DNA of 64,000 nt from Luteimicrobium sp049844995 (GTDB lineage Bacteria > Actinomycetota > Actinomycetes > Actinomycetales > Cellulomonadaceae). Positions 52,633 to 61,657 of the stretch are shown in pieces. The position numbers and the translations under genes are program-made. The DNA lies in assembly GCF_049844995.1 (NCBI RefSeq), contig NZ_JBNCMC010000009.1, forward strand, positions 1 to 64,000. The letters run 5' to 3'. Within the stretch, counting starts at the first letter, position 1; every line of letters begins with the position of its first letter. The notes below the pieces were generated by a model. That model searched no databases. It was not told the DNA's origin and saw only the letters and a list, made by a program, of their open reading frames with translations.

Positions 52633-53063
52633 CAGGCCTGCTCGTCGGAGGCCGGCTCCTGCTCCTCGGCAGGCGCGGTCGCCTTGGCGGCGGCCTTCTC
52701 GGCGACGGTGGCCTTGTGCTTCTCGGCGGCCTCGGCGGCGGCCGCGACCGCGGCAGCGGCGTCGGTCTTCTCGCCCTTGACCCGCAGGGTGCCCTCGGCG
52801 CCCGGCAGGCCCTTGAACTTCTGCCAGTCGCCGGTGATCTTGAGGAGGACGAGGACCTGCTCGGTCGGCTGCGCGCCGACGCCCAGCCAGTACTGCGCGC
52901 GCTCGCTGTCGATCTCGATGAACGACGGCTCCTCGGTCGGGTGGTACTTGCCGATCTCCTCGATCGCACGGCCGTCACGGCGGGTGCGCGAGTCGGCGAC
53001 GACGACGCGGTAGTACGGGGCCCGGATCTTGCCGAGGCGCTTCAGACGGATCTTGGTGGCCAC
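52632..53063 (-). CDS. rpsP: 30S ribosomal protein S16
   Basis: A 143-residue protein. Residues 1-80 are the conserved S16 domain (VATKIRLKRLGKIRAPYYRVVVAD, then GKYHPTEEP and YWLGVGAQPTEQV). A Lys/Ala/Glu-rich tail of about 55 residues follows, as often in Actinobacteria. The GTG start has AGGAGA about 10 bases upstream. A strong promoter candidate lies 125 bases upstream. Confidence 0.97.
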   Translation of the reverse strand: MATKIRLKRLGKIRAPYYRVVVADSRTRRDGRAIEEIGKYHPTEEPSFIEIDSERAQYWLGVGAQPTEQVLVLLKITGDWQKFKGLPGAEGTLRVKGEKTDAAAAVAAAAEAAEKHKATVAEKAAAKATAPAEEQEPASDEQA

Positions 53064-53189
53064 AGTGGTGGTCTCTCCTGGTTCGTGGGGTGAGGTCCGT
53101 GCTCCGTCCCAGGTGGGGCCAGGGACGATGGTGGACCAGGGACGCGGCGGTGCGCGGAGAGAGGGGCCGGGCACGCCGAGTACGGCTCC

Positions 53190-53219
53190 ATTGTGCCAGA
53201 CGACGACAACCGGCTCCAA
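53190..53219 (-). promoter_or_regulatory. rpsP promoter
   Basis: The minus strand has TTGGAG (53214-53219), an 18-base spacer and CACAAT (53190-53195) preceded by TCTGG. This fits a good housekeeping sigma factor promoter and predicts a leader of about 120 bases before rpsP. It is the clearest core-gene promoter in the window. Confidence 0.65.
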
Positions 53220-53244
53220 GCCGGCCCCTTCACGACGACGACGC

Positions 53245-54360
53245 CTACCGGCGCGGGTTCTCCCCCGCGACGATCACGGCCTTCGGCGACCGCAGCACGC
53301 TGACGTCCTCGCGCGGGTCCGCGTCGTACACGACGAGGTCGGCCACCGCGCCCTCGACGAGCTGCCCGAGGCCCAGGAACTGCCGCGCACGCCAGCTGGC
53401 CGCCGCGACCACCTCGGACGCCGGGATGCCGGCGGCCACGAGCTCGGCGCACTCGTCCGCGAGGCGGCCGTGCTCGACGGTCGTGCCGGCGTCCGTCCCG
53501 ACGAGCAGCGGGACCCCCGCGTCGAACAGCGCACGGACCTGCGCGTAGCGGTTCTCGTGCATGCGCCGCATGCGCGCCGCGAAGCGCGGGTACTTGCCGT
53601 CGGCCTGCGCCGCGAACCGGTCGAACTGGCCGACCTGGAGCAGCGTCGGCACGACGGGGACGCCTCGCGCCGCCAGCTCGCCCATGAGCTCCGGGGGCAC
53701 GCCGGTGCCGTGCTCGAGGCAGTCGACCCCCGCCGCGAGCAGGCCGGGGACGGCCTCCGCCGAGAATGTGTGGGCCGTGACCCGCGCGGCCTCGGAGTGC
53801 GCCGCGGCGACCGCGGCAGCGAGCACGTCGCCCGGCCACAGGGGCGTGAGGTCGGCGTCCGCACCGAGGTCGCGGTCGATCCAGTCGGCGACGAGCTTGA
53901 CCCAACCGTCCCCCGCGCGCGCCTCCTGGCGCGCCGCCTCCGGCAGCCCGGCGACGTCGTCGAGCTCGCGGGCGAGGCCGCGGACGTAGCGCCTGGGCCG
54001 CGCGAGGTGCCGACCCGCCCGGACGATGCGCGGCAGGTGGGGCCGGTGCACCAGGGGCGACGTGTCCGTCGGCGAGCCGGCGTCCCGCACGGCGAGGACG
54101 CCCGCGCGGCGGTGCGCCCGCGCCTGCTCCTCGGCCTCCGCGAGCCCGACCGCGCCGGACGCTCCCAGCCCGACGTGCGCGTGCATGTCCACCAGCCCCG
54201 GCAGCACCCAGCCCTCGACGGTCCGCTGGTGGGTGCCGGGCGCGGACGGCCGCGTGAACGTCACGACGCCGTCCTTGACCCAGAGCTCCGTGAGCTCGCG
54301 GGAGTCGCCGAGCAGCACGTGGCCGCGAAGATGCAGGGACGGGCCCTCGAGCGCGGACAT
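53245..54360 (-). CDS. amidohydrolase-family metal-dependent hydrolase
   Basis: A 371-residue TIM-barrel hydrolase. Metal-binding residues can be seen in GLVDMHAHVG (HxH), a carboxylated-lysine candidate in WVKLVADW, TAHTFS, LEHGTGV and the final aspartate in LVGTDAG. The C-terminal segment EGAVADLVVYDADP closes the composite beta-sandwich domain. It resembles imidazolonepropionase/prolidase-like members; the substrate is unknown. It lies between ffh and rpsP as in related Actinobacteria. A 124-base gap before it holds nothing distinct. Confidence 0.88.
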   Translation of the reverse strand: MSALEGPSLHLRGHVLLGDSRELTELWVKDGVVTFTRPSAPGTHQRTVEGWVLPGLVDMHAHVGLGASGAVGLAEAEEQARAHRRAGVLAVRDAGSPTDTSPLVHRPHLPRIVRAGRHLARPRRYVRGLARELDDVAGLPEAARQEARAGDGWVKLVADWIDRDLGADADLTPLWPGDVLAAAVAAAHSEAARVTAHTFSAEAVPGLLAAGVDCLEHGTGVPPELMGELAARGVPVVPTLLQVGQFDRFAAQADGKYPRFAARMRRMHENRYAQVRALFDAGVPLLVGTDAGTTVEHGRLADECAELVAAGIPASEVVAAASWRARQFLGLGQLVEGAVADLVVYDADPREDVSVLRSPKAVIVAGENPRR

Positions 54361-54484
54361 TCGGCTCCTTCACGACGGACGGCACGACGGACGATCTCAG
54401 GCCGCGGCCGCCGCCGGCGTGCGGGTCAGCGCCGCGGTGAGCGCGCCCGGCCGGGTGACGAAACGATAGCGGCTCGGTGGGCCG

Positions 54485-56113
54485 TCATCGACCCAGGTAC
54501 TTCTCCAGGTCCGGGGGCAGCTCGAGGCCGTCGAGCCCGGCGCCGGCCTGGTCCGACGACGCGGCCCCTCCCCCGACGCCGAACGCGGACCCGGGCGCGC
54601 TCGGGCCGGCCACCGTCTGCCCGGCGGCCCGGGCGGCGGCGGCGCGCTCCTGCGCCGCGCGCTTGGCGGGGTTGCCGGACTTGCCCTTGACCTTGCGCTG
54701 CGGCGCCTGACGCCCGCGCGCCTTCTTGCCGCCGCCGAGCCCGGGGATCCCGCCCATGCCCGGCATCCCGGGGACGCCGCCGCCGCGCGCGACCTGGCGC
54801 ATCATCTTCTGCGCGTTCTCGAACCGCTCGAGGAGCTGGTTGACGTCCGTCGTGGTGCTGCCCGAGCCCCGCGCGATGCGCGCGCGGCGCGAGCCGTTGA
54901 TGATCTTCGGGTTCTCGCGCTCCGCGGGCGTCATCGACCGGACGATGGCCTCGATGCGGTCGACCTCGCGCTCGTCGAAGTTCTCGATCGCGTCGCGCAT
55001 CTGGCCCATGCCCGGGAGCATCCCGAGCATCTTCTTCATCGAGCCCATGTTCTTGAGCTGCTGCATCTGCACGAGGAAGTCGGCGAGCGTGAAGTCCTGC
55101 CCCGACTCCACCTTGGCGGCCATCTGGGCGGCCTGCTCGGCGTCGAACGCCTTCTCGGCCTGCTCGATGAGCGTCAGCACGTCGCCCATGTCGAGGATGC
55201 GCGAGGCCATCCGGTCGGGGTGGAAGACCTCGAGGTCGGTGAGCTTCTCGCCCGTCGACGCGAACAGGATGGGCCGGCCCGTGACGCCCGTGACGGACAG
55301 CGCGGCACCGCCGCGCGCGTCGCCGTCGAGCTTGGACAGGACGACGCCGGTGAAGTCGACGCCCTCTTCGAAGGCCTTCGCGGTCGCGACGGCGTCCTGG
55401 CCGATCATCGCGTCGATGACGAACAGGACCTCGTCGGGCTGCGTGGCGTCGCGGATGTCCGACGCCTGGCGCATGAGCAGCGCGTCCACGCCGAGGCGGC
55501 CCGCGGTGTCGATGATCACGACGTCGTGCTGGCGCTGGCGCGCGGTCTCGACGCCGTCGCGGGCGACGGCGACCGGGTCGCCGATGACGGGCCCGTCCTC
55601 CGCGTCGGCGCCGCTCGTGTTGCCGGGGTGCGGCGCGAAGACGGGGACGCCCGCGCGCTCGGCGACGACGCTCAGCTGGGTCACCGCGTTCGGGCGCTGG
55701 AGGTCCGCCGCGACGAGGAGCGGCGTGTGGCCCTGCTCCTTGAGCCAGCGCCCCAGCTTGCCCGCGAACGTCGTCTTGCCGGCGCCCTGCAGGCCCGCGA
55801 GCATGATCACGGTCGGCGGGTTCTTCGCGAACCGCAGGGTGCGGGTCTGGCCGCCGAGGACGCCGACGAGCTCCTCGTTGACGATCTTGACGACCTGCTG
55901 CGCCGGGTTCAGCGCGCCCGACACCTCGACCGACAGGGCGCGCTCGCGCACCTGACCGGTGAACTCGCGCACGACGGGCACCGCGACGTCGGCGTCGAGC
56001 AGGGCGCGACGGATCTCGCGGACGGTCGCGTCGATGTCCGCCTCGGACAGGCGACCCTTGGTGCGCAGGTTCTTGAAGGTCTGCGCGAGCCGGTCGGAGA
56101 GCGTGTTGAACAC
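54485..56113 (-). CDS. ffh: signal recognition particle protein Ffh
   Basis: A 542-residue SRP GTPase. The N domain (LSDRLAQTFKNLRTKGRLSE) is followed by the G domain with GLQGAGKTT, DTAGRLG and TKLDGDARGG-like motifs, then the methionine-rich M domain (MQQLKNMGSMKKMLGMLPGM) that binds signal sequences and SRP RNA. A Gly/Ala/Arg-rich C-terminal extension is longer than usual. It works with FtsY, encoded 4 kb away, in co-translational membrane targeting. Confidence 0.98.
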   Translation of the reverse strand: MFNTLSDRLAQTFKNLRTKGRLSEADIDATVREIRRALLDADVAVPVVREFTGQVRERALSVEVSGALNPAQQVVKIVNEELVGVLGGQTRTLRFAKNPPTVIMLAGLQGAGKTTFAGKLGRWLKEQGHTPLLVAADLQRPNAVTQLSVVAERAGVPVFAPHPGNTSGADAEDGPVIGDPVAVARDGVETARQRQHDVVIIDTAGRLGVDALLMRQASDIRDATQPDEVLFVIDAMIGQDAVATAKAFEEGVDFTGVVLSKLDGDARGGAALSVTGVTGRPILFASTGEKLTDLEVFHPDRMASRILDMGDVLTLIEQAEKAFDAEQAAQMAAKVESGQDFTLADFLVQMQQLKNMGSMKKMLGMLPGMGQMRDAIENFDEREVDRIEAIVRSMTPAERENPKIINGSRRARIARGSGSTTTDVNQLLERFENAQKMMRQVARGGGVPGMPGMGGIPGLGGGKKARGRQAPQRKVKGKSGNPAKRAAQERAAAARAAGQTVAGPSAPGSAFGVGGGAASSDQAGAGLDGLELPPDLEKYLGR

Positions 56114-56228
56114 CAGGGGACCTCAAGGTTTCGGGGACGGTTTCGAAAGACGCAGGGCTCGGGATCCTGAGCGTCACCAGCCTACCCGGCGGGCTCGGAC
56201 CCGCGGGCGTCGGGCCGCGCCCCCACCC

Positions 56229-58049
56229 CTATCCGTCGGCTGCGACGCCCCCCAGCGCGACCCTCGTGAGCCCGGTGAGGTCGTCGACGAGCCGACGGCG
56301 CCACGCCGTCCACGCGCCCGGCCCGAGCGAGGAGGCGTCGGCCTCGGTCAGGGCGCGCAGCGCCTCGAGCAGGTCGGCCCGGTGGTCCACCGCGGCGGCG
56401 AGCGCCGCGACCGTCTCCGGGTCGTCCGGGTCAGAGCCGACGGCGAGCCGCGACAGCGTCAGGTGCTGGCGCACGAGCAGCGCGACGTCGTCGCGCACGC
56501 CGGGCTCGAAGCCCATCCGGTCGAGGATCGCCGGGACGAGCCGCGCTCCCTCGACGGAGTGGTCCGTGGCGCCGGCTCGTTTGCCGATGTCGTGCAGGAG
56601 CGCGGCGAGCAGGAGCGTGTCGCCCAGCGCGACCTGCCGCTTGTCCCGGGCGGCCCGCGCGACCACCTCGACCAGGTGCCGGTCGACGGTGTGCAGATGG
56701 ATCGCGGCGCGCTGCGGGCGGTTCCGCACCCCTGCCCACTCGGGGATCCAGGTGGTCACGATGCCCGCGAGGTCGAGCGCCTCCCAGACCGGCACCTGGG
56801 CGTGGCCGCTGCCGAGCAGGGTGAGGAACGCCTGACGGGCTGCGCGAGGCCAGGGCTCGGGCAGGGCGGGACAGCGAGCCAGCGAGCCGACCGAGACGGG
56901 CGACAGCACGAGGCCCGTGCGCGCCGCCGTCGCCGCCGCCCGCAGCGGGAGGACCGGGTCGGCCTCGGGGTGGGCGTCGACGGCGAGGACGAGCTCGCCG
57001 TCGTGCTCGACCAGCCCGTCCCCCACGGGGCGCAGCCGGGGCGCGGCGCGTCGACCCCGGACGAGGACGGGCCGGCCGAGGCGCGGACGCTGGAGCGACT
57101 GCCGGGCCCGGCGCACCGTCGTGTCGAGCGCGTAGCTGACCTCGCGCCCGGACTCGGCGAGGCTCGCGAGGAGGGCGTCGCCGTCGTCGTAGCCGGCGAC
57201 CGCGGCCACGTCGTCGAGGTCCTGCAGGACCAGCCGGTTGGTGTGCCGGCGCGCGACCACGTGGACGGCGTCGCGCACGTCGAGGAGGTGGGACGCGGCC
57301 CGGTCGACGTCGCCGTGCGGGCGGTCCGTGAGCCAGGTCGCCGCGAGCGCGGAGAGCACGACGGCGTCACGGATGCCGCCGCGGGACTCCTTGAGGTCCG
57401 GCTCGATCAGGTAGGCGAGCTCGCCGAAGCGGTCGGCGCGCTCCTTGGTCGACGCAAGCAGCTCGGGCAGGCGGCGGCGCGACGCCGACCGCCAGTCCCC
57501 CAGCACCGCCGACGCCGCCCGGTGGACCACGACGGCGTCGCCCGCCACCGGGCGCACGTCGAGCCAGCCGACCGCCGCCGGCAGGTCCTTGGACGCCACC
57601 TGGCGGCACTGCGACAGCGTGCGGACCGCATGGTCGAGCTCGATCTTCGCGTCCCACAGCGGGTACCACAGACCCTCGGCGACGCGCGTCACGGTGTCCG
57701 CGTCGTGGGTCCGCCCGTCGTGGACGAGGACGAGGTCGAGGTCGCTCGCCGGCCCCAGGTCACGCCGGCCGAGGCTGCCGACCGCGGCGAGCGCCAGGCC
57801 CGGCGTCGCGCCGTCGTCGTCGGCGAGGTCCGAGGTCGCCTCCGACCACAGTCCCCGGAGCGCGTCCTCGACGAGCTCGACGAGCGCCGCGCGACGCGCG
57901 ACGCCGCTGCGTCCCGGACCCGACAGGCGGGTCCCGGTCTCGAGGAGCGCGGACCGCAGGTCCCGGACCCCAGCGGGGCCCGGGACCTGCGGCTCGTGCG
58001 GCTCCCCGACAGGCTGCTGCCCCCTGGCAGGCTGTCGTGGGTCGGTCAT
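56229..58049 (-). CDS. glnD: [protein-PII] nucleotidyltransferase/HD hydrolase without ACT domains
   Basis: A 606-residue enzyme that modifies the PII protein. The nucleotidyltransferase motif GSLGRRDLGPASDLD is at residues 91-105 and the HD motif HDIGK at 486-490. Only about 115 residues follow, and the C-terminal pair of ACT domains, the glutamine sensors of classical GlnD (about 890 residues in E. coli), is absent. The gap to ffh is too short to encode them in another frame. It follows glnK by 3 bases. In Actinobacteria GlnD adenylylates PII. Confidence 0.93.
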   Translation of the reverse strand: MTDPRQPARGQQPVGEPHEPQVPGPAGVRDLRSALLETGTRLSGPGRSGVARRAALVELVEDALRGLWSEATSDLADDDGATPGLALAAVGSLGRRDLGPASDLDLVLVHDGRTHDADTVTRVAEGLWYPLWDAKIELDHAVRTLSQCRQVASKDLPAAVGWLDVRPVAGDAVVVHRAASAVLGDWRSASRRRLPELLASTKERADRFGELAYLIEPDLKESRGGIRDAVVLSALAATWLTDRPHGDVDRAASHLLDVRDAVHVVARRHTNRLVLQDLDDVAAVAGYDDGDALLASLAESGREVSYALDTTVRRARQSLQRPRLGRPVLVRGRRAAPRLRPVGDGLVEHDGELVLAVDAHPEADPVLPLRAAATAARTGLVLSPVSVGSLARCPALPEPWPRAARQAFLTLLGSGHAQVPVWEALDLAGIVTTWIPEWAGVRNRPQRAAIHLHTVDRHLVEVVARAARDKRQVALGDTLLLAALLHDIGKRAGATDHSVEGARLVPAILDRMGFEPGVRDDVALLVRQHLTLSRLAVGSDPDDPETVAALAAAVDHRADLLEALRALTEADASSLGPGAWTAWRRRLVDDLTGLTRVALGGVAADG

Positions 58050-58052
58050 CGG

Positions 58053-58391
58053 CTAGAGCGCCTCCGCGCCGTTCTCCCCGGTGCGGACCCGGGTGACCGC
58101 GTCCACCGGGACGGTCCAGACCTTGCCGTCGCCGATCTTGCCGGTCTGCGACGCCGAGACGATCGCCTCGGTCACGGCCGACGCGTCCGGGTCGTCCACG
58201 AGGACCTCGACGCGGACCTTCGGGACCAGGTCCACGGTGTACTCGGCGCCGCGGTAGACCTCGGTGTGGCCCTTCTGGCGCCCGTAGCCGCTCGCCTCCG
58301 AGACGGTCATGCCCTTGACGCCGGCCGCCTCGAGGGCCGACTTCACGTCGTCGAGCCGGTGAGGCTGGATGATTGCGGTGACGAGCTTCAT
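58053..58391 (-). CDS. glnK: nitrogen regulatory PII protein
   Basis: A 112-residue trimeric signal protein. The T-loop KGHTEVYRGAEY contains the modified Tyr51, and ATP/2-oxoglutarate contacts lie in GKIGDGKVW near the C-terminus. Because it is encoded between amtB and glnD it is the GlnK type, which binds AmtB and blocks ammonium entry after nitrogen upshift. Its start overlaps the amtB stop by 4 bases. Confidence 0.97.
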   Translation of the reverse strand: MKLVTAIIQPHRLDDVKSALEAAGVKGMTVSEASGYGRQKGHTEVYRGAEYTVDLVPKVRVEVLVDDPDASAVTEAIVSASQTGKIGDGKVWTVPVDAVTRVRTGENGAEAL

Positions 58392-59740
58392 GCCGAGATG
58401 CCCTCCTTGACGCGCCCGCCGGTGGCGGGGGTGGTGTCGTACGCGGTCTCACCGTGGATGGCGAAGTCGACGCCGCCGACCTCGTCGCCCTCGGCCACGC
58501 GCAGGCCGGTGATGGCCTTGATGATGTATCCGATCACGTAGGTCAGCACGAAGGAGAACACGACGGCGATCACGGCGACCAGCACCTGGGTCGCGAGCTG
58601 GGTCAGGCCGCCGCCGTAGAGCAGGCCGTTCTTGGCGCCGTCGGGGTACCAGCCGCCCTGCTTGTTCGTCGCGAAGAAGCCGATGAGGATCGTGCCCGTC
58701 AGGCCGCCGACGAGGTGGACGCCGACCACGTCGAGCGCGTCGTCGAAGCCGAACTTGAACTTGAGCCCGACGGCGAGCGCGCAGACGACGCCGGCCACCA
58801 GGCCGATGACGATCGCGCCGTACGAGTCGACCGCCGCGGCGGCCGGGGTGATCGCGACGAGGCCGGCGACGACGCCCGACGCGGCGCCCAGCGACGTGGC
58901 CTTGCCGTCGCGGAACTTCTCCGTGAGCATCCAGGCGAGCATCGCGACGCAGGTGGCGACGAAGGTGTTGATCCACGCGCGCCCGGCGGTGCCGTCGGCC
59001 GCGCCCTCGGAGCCCGCGTTGAAGCCGAACCAGCCGACCCACAGGAGCGCCGCGCCCAGCATCACGTACGGCAGGTTGTGGGGGCGCATCGGCTCCTTCG
59101 GCCAGCCCTTGCGGCGGCCCAGCAGCAGCGCGAGCGCGAGGCCCGCCGCACCGGCGTCGATGTGGACGACCGTGCCGCCCGCGAAGTCGATGGGCGTCGA
59201 CAGCCACTCGGAGACCTTGCCGCCGACGCCGAGGAAGCCGCCGCCCCACACCATGTGCGCGAGCGGGAAGTAGACGGCCGTGACCCAGACGGCGGAGAAC
59301 GCGATCCAGCTGCCCAGCTTGATGCGGTCGGCGATGGCGCCCGTGATGAGCGCGACCGTGATGACCGCGAACGTGGCCTGGAACCCGACCCCGACGAGCG
59401 CCGGGACGCCCGTGGCGGCACCCAGGCCGCCGTCGTCCTGAAGGCCGACCAGGCCGAAGTACTTGAACGGGTTGTCGAAGAACTGCGCGTAGCCCGTCGT
59501 GTTGCCCGCGAACGTCATCGAGTACCCGTAGAGGATCCAGATGAACCCGACGACCCCGACGGCGACGAAGTTCATCACCATCATGTTGAGGACCGACTTC
59601 GAGCGGACCATGCCGCCGTAGAAGAACGCCAGCCCGGGGACCGTCATCATCAGCACGATGACCGCCGACGTCATCATCCACGCCGTGTTGCCCGTGTCCA
59701 GCTTGAAGGCATCCGCTGCCATCAAGGCTCCTGTTGCCAT
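58388..59740 (-). CDS. amtB: ammonium transporter
   Basis: A 450-residue membrane protein with 11 predicted helices. The GLAFFYGGMVRSKSVLNMMM segment and the twin histidines of the pore (first in the VHIDAGAAG region, second in GVHLVGGLTG) are present. The first ATG has GGAGGGAGAG upstream, but an ATG six codons later has AGGAG at a better distance, so the start is uncertain by 18 bases. It is the first gene of amtB-glnK-glnD, preceded by a GlnR-type box. Confidence 0.97.
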   Translation of the reverse strand: MATGALMAADAFKLDTGNTAWMMTSAVIVLMMTVPGLAFFYGGMVRSKSVLNMMVMNFVAVGVVGFIWILYGYSMTFAGNTTGYAQFFDNPFKYFGLVGLQDDGGLGAATGVPALVGVGFQATFAVITVALITGAIADRIKLGSWIAFSAVWVTAVYFPLAHMVWGGGFLGVGGKVSEWLSTPIDFAGGTVVHIDAGAAGLALALLLGRRKGWPKEPMRPHNLPYVMLGAALLWVGWFGFNAGSEGAADGTAGRAWINTFVATCVAMLAWMLTEKFRDGKATSLGAASGVVAGLVAITPAAAAVDSYGAIVIGLVAGVVCALAVGLKFKFGFDDALDVVGVHLVGGLTGTILIGFFATNKQGGWYPDGAKNGLLYGGGLTQLATQVLVAVIAVVFSFVLTYVIGYIIKAITGLRVAEGDEVGGVDFAIHGETAYDTTPATGGRVKEGISA

Positions 59741-59801
59741 GTGCCCGTCTCTCCCTCCGCCGACCTGGGCGGCCGGTCGGGGACAACGTTCTCGGCGACA
59801 G

Positions 59802-59839
59802 GTTTCACTCGGTCGCGGGCCGTGTTACGGGCAGGTGAC
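59802..59839 (-). promoter_or_regulatory. GlnR-type operator upstream of amtB
   Basis: The minus strand reads GTCAC-N6-GTAAC-N6-CGCGA-N6-GAAAC. The spacing is exactly that of the a1-b1-a2-b2 GlnR box of Actinobacteria (GTNAC-N6-GAAAC repeated); three of four half-sites fit and the third is degenerate. It lies 62-99 bases upstream of the amtB start, suitable for activation of amtB-glnK-glnD under nitrogen limitation. Confidence 0.7.
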
Positions 59840-59879
59840 ATGAACCTCGCGAGCGTAAATGTTGGGTTTCGCGCGGCCG

Positions 59880-61073
59880 TCAGTCGCCCAGGAGGCCGTC
59901 GACGAACGCCTCGGGGTCGAACGGCGCGAGGTCGTCCGGGCCCTCGCCGAGACCGACGAGCTTCACGGGCACCCCGAGCTCGCGCTGCACGGCGACGACG
60001 ATCCCGCCGCGAGCCGTGCCGTCGAGCTTGGTCAGCACGATGCCGGTGACCCCGGCCACCTCGCCGAACACGCGGGCCTGCGTGAGCCCGTTCTGGCCGG
60101 TGGTCGCGTCGAGGACCAGCAGCACCTCGGTGAGGGGCGCCTCCTTGGTGATCACCCGGGTGATCTTCCCCAGCTCGTCCATGAGACCGGCCTTGTTCTG
60201 CAGGCGGCCGGCGGTGTCGACGACGACGACGTCCACGCCCTCCGTGCGCCCCGTCCGGACGGCGTCGAACGCCACCGCGGCGGGGTCGGCACCGTCACGG
60301 TCGGAGCGCACCGTCGGCACGCCGACGCGCGAGCCCCAGGTCTGGAGCTGGTCGGCGGCGGCGGCGCGGAACGTGTCCGCGGCCCCGAGGACGACGGTGC
60401 GCCCCTCCGCGACGAGCACGCGGGCGAGCTTGCCGATGGTCGTCGTCTTGCCGGTCCCGTTGACGCCGACGACGAGCAGCACCGCCGGGACGTCGTTCCC
60501 GTCGGCGCCGGGGTGACGCTCGGTCGCGAGCGAGCGGTCGAGGGTCGGGTCCACGATCGCGAGGAGCTCGGAGCGCAGCAGCTCACGCACCTGCGCCGCG
60601 TCCTTCACGCCCTCGACGCGGACGCGGGTCCGCAGCGCCTCGACGATCTCACCCGTCGGGCCGGCGCCGACGTCGGCGAGCAGGAGCGTCTCCTCGAGCT
60701 CGTCCCAGTCGTCCTCGGTCAGGTGGTCGCGCGAGAGGACCGCCAGCAGGCGCGCGCCGAGCGGCGAGCCGGACCGGGCGAGCCGCCCCCGGAGCCGGAC
60801 CAGCCGGCCGGCGACGGGCTCGGGCTGCTCGAGCGCGGGCGCCGCCTCGGGAAGCTCGGCCTCGGGGGTCTCGGGCGTCTCGGGCGTCTCGGGTGCCTCG
60901 GGGGCCGGCGCACCGGCCGGCCCGGGCGCCGCGGACGGCGGTGCCTCCGCGACGGGCGGCGCTCCCGCATCTGCGCCACGCCTGCGCGACGTCGCGACCC
61001 GGTTCCCGACGAAGCCCGCCACGAGGGCGACGAGCACGACAGCGATGACGATCCACAGCCAGAGGTCCTTCAC
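59880..61073 (-). CDS. ftsY: signal recognition particle receptor FtsY
   Basis: A 397-residue SRP receptor GTPase. An N-terminal membrane segment (about residues 4-22) is followed by a Pro/Glu/Ala-rich acidic linker with tandem PETPETPE, then the N domain and G domain with GVNGTGKTT, DTAGRLQNK and TKLDGTARGG. The start is GTG. It receives ribosome-SRP complexes formed with Ffh. It lies between smc and the amtB operon, the usual smc-ftsY order. Confidence 0.98.
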   Translation of the reverse strand: MKDLWLWIVIAVVLVALVAGFVGNRVATSRRRGADAGAPPVAEAPPSAAPGPAGAPAPEAPETPETPETPEAELPEAAPALEQPEPVAGRLVRLRGRLARSGSPLGARLLAVLSRDHLTEDDWDELEETLLLADVGAGPTGEIVEALRTRVRVEGVKDAAQVRELLRSELLAIVDPTLDRSLATERHPGADGNDVPAVLLVVGVNGTGKTTTIGKLARVLVAEGRTVVLGAADTFRAAAADQLQTWGSRVGVPTVRSDRDGADPAAVAFDAVRTGRTEGVDVVVVDTAGRLQNKAGLMDELGKITRVITKEAPLTEVLLVLDATTGQNGLTQARVFGEVAGVTGIVLTKLDGTARGGIVVAVQRELGVPVKLVGLGEGPDDLAPFDPEAFVDGLLGD

Positions 61074-61161
61074 GCGGACCAGTGTTCCAGGCCCGGCGGC
61101 CTCGGCCTACCCGACCCGCTCGACGCAGTCGGCCGGTGACGGCGGGACCGGCCTCGTGCGC

Positions 61162-61503
61162 TCAGCCGCGGGCGGCGTGCCGCCAGTCGTGCCAGTCGTG
61201 GTCGGCGTCGTCGGGCTCGGACCACTCGAACACCTCGTCGAGGTCCGTGTCGACGACGGGCGGCGCGAGGTGCGAGGCGACGTTGAGCGCCCGGTCGGGG
61301 TGGCGCCGCGCGAAGCGCTCGGCACGGATGTCCTGCCAGCCGGCGCGGAAGTCACCGGCGAAGCCCCTGAGCCCCGTCGAGGGCAGCTCGGGGTTGTCCC
61401 GCCGCTCGACCCGGTGCACGGCGTAGAGCACCGCGACGGCGGCGACGAGAGCGAGAACCATCCAGAACCAGAGCTGCACCACGGTCCCAGTATCGTGGCC
61501 CAC
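61162..61503 (-). CDS. hypothetical single-pass membrane protein
   Basis: A 113-residue protein with one hydrophobic segment (about residues 9-28, VQLWFWMVLALVAAV) and an acidic, Trp/His-rich soluble tail. I do not recognise the family. The GTG at 61503 is the longest possible start; GTG codons 7 and 8 residues later would place the membrane segment at the very N-terminus. It lies between smc and ftsY on the same strand. Confidence 0.6.
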   Translation of the reverse strand: MGHDTGTVVQLWFWMVLALVAAVAVLYAVHRVERRDNPELPSTGLRGFAGDFRAGWQDIRAERFARRHPDRALNVASHLAPPVVDTDLDEVFEWSEPDDADHDWHDWRHAARG

Positions 61504-61532
61504 CCTGGGCGCGCACGTCAGGCACCCTGTGC

Positions 61533-61548
61533 GTATCCGAATCGATAC
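61533..61548. promoter_or_regulatory. GTATC-N6-GATAC near-palindrome
   Basis: An AT-richer patch in the gap between smc and the small membrane gene contains GTATC-CGAATC-GATAC, flanked by TGTGC and ACAC. It may be a promoter or operator for the downstream small gene. The rest of the 154-base gap shows nothing clear. Confidence 0.3.
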
Positions 61549-61657
61549 ACACCTTCACTCGGGGCACACAACTGCTACGGATCCGTGACCTCACCGTGAC
61601 GTGGTGGGAGGTCGATGAGCGGCAAGCCCGCCTCGCCGAGTCTGCACGCGTCCTCGC

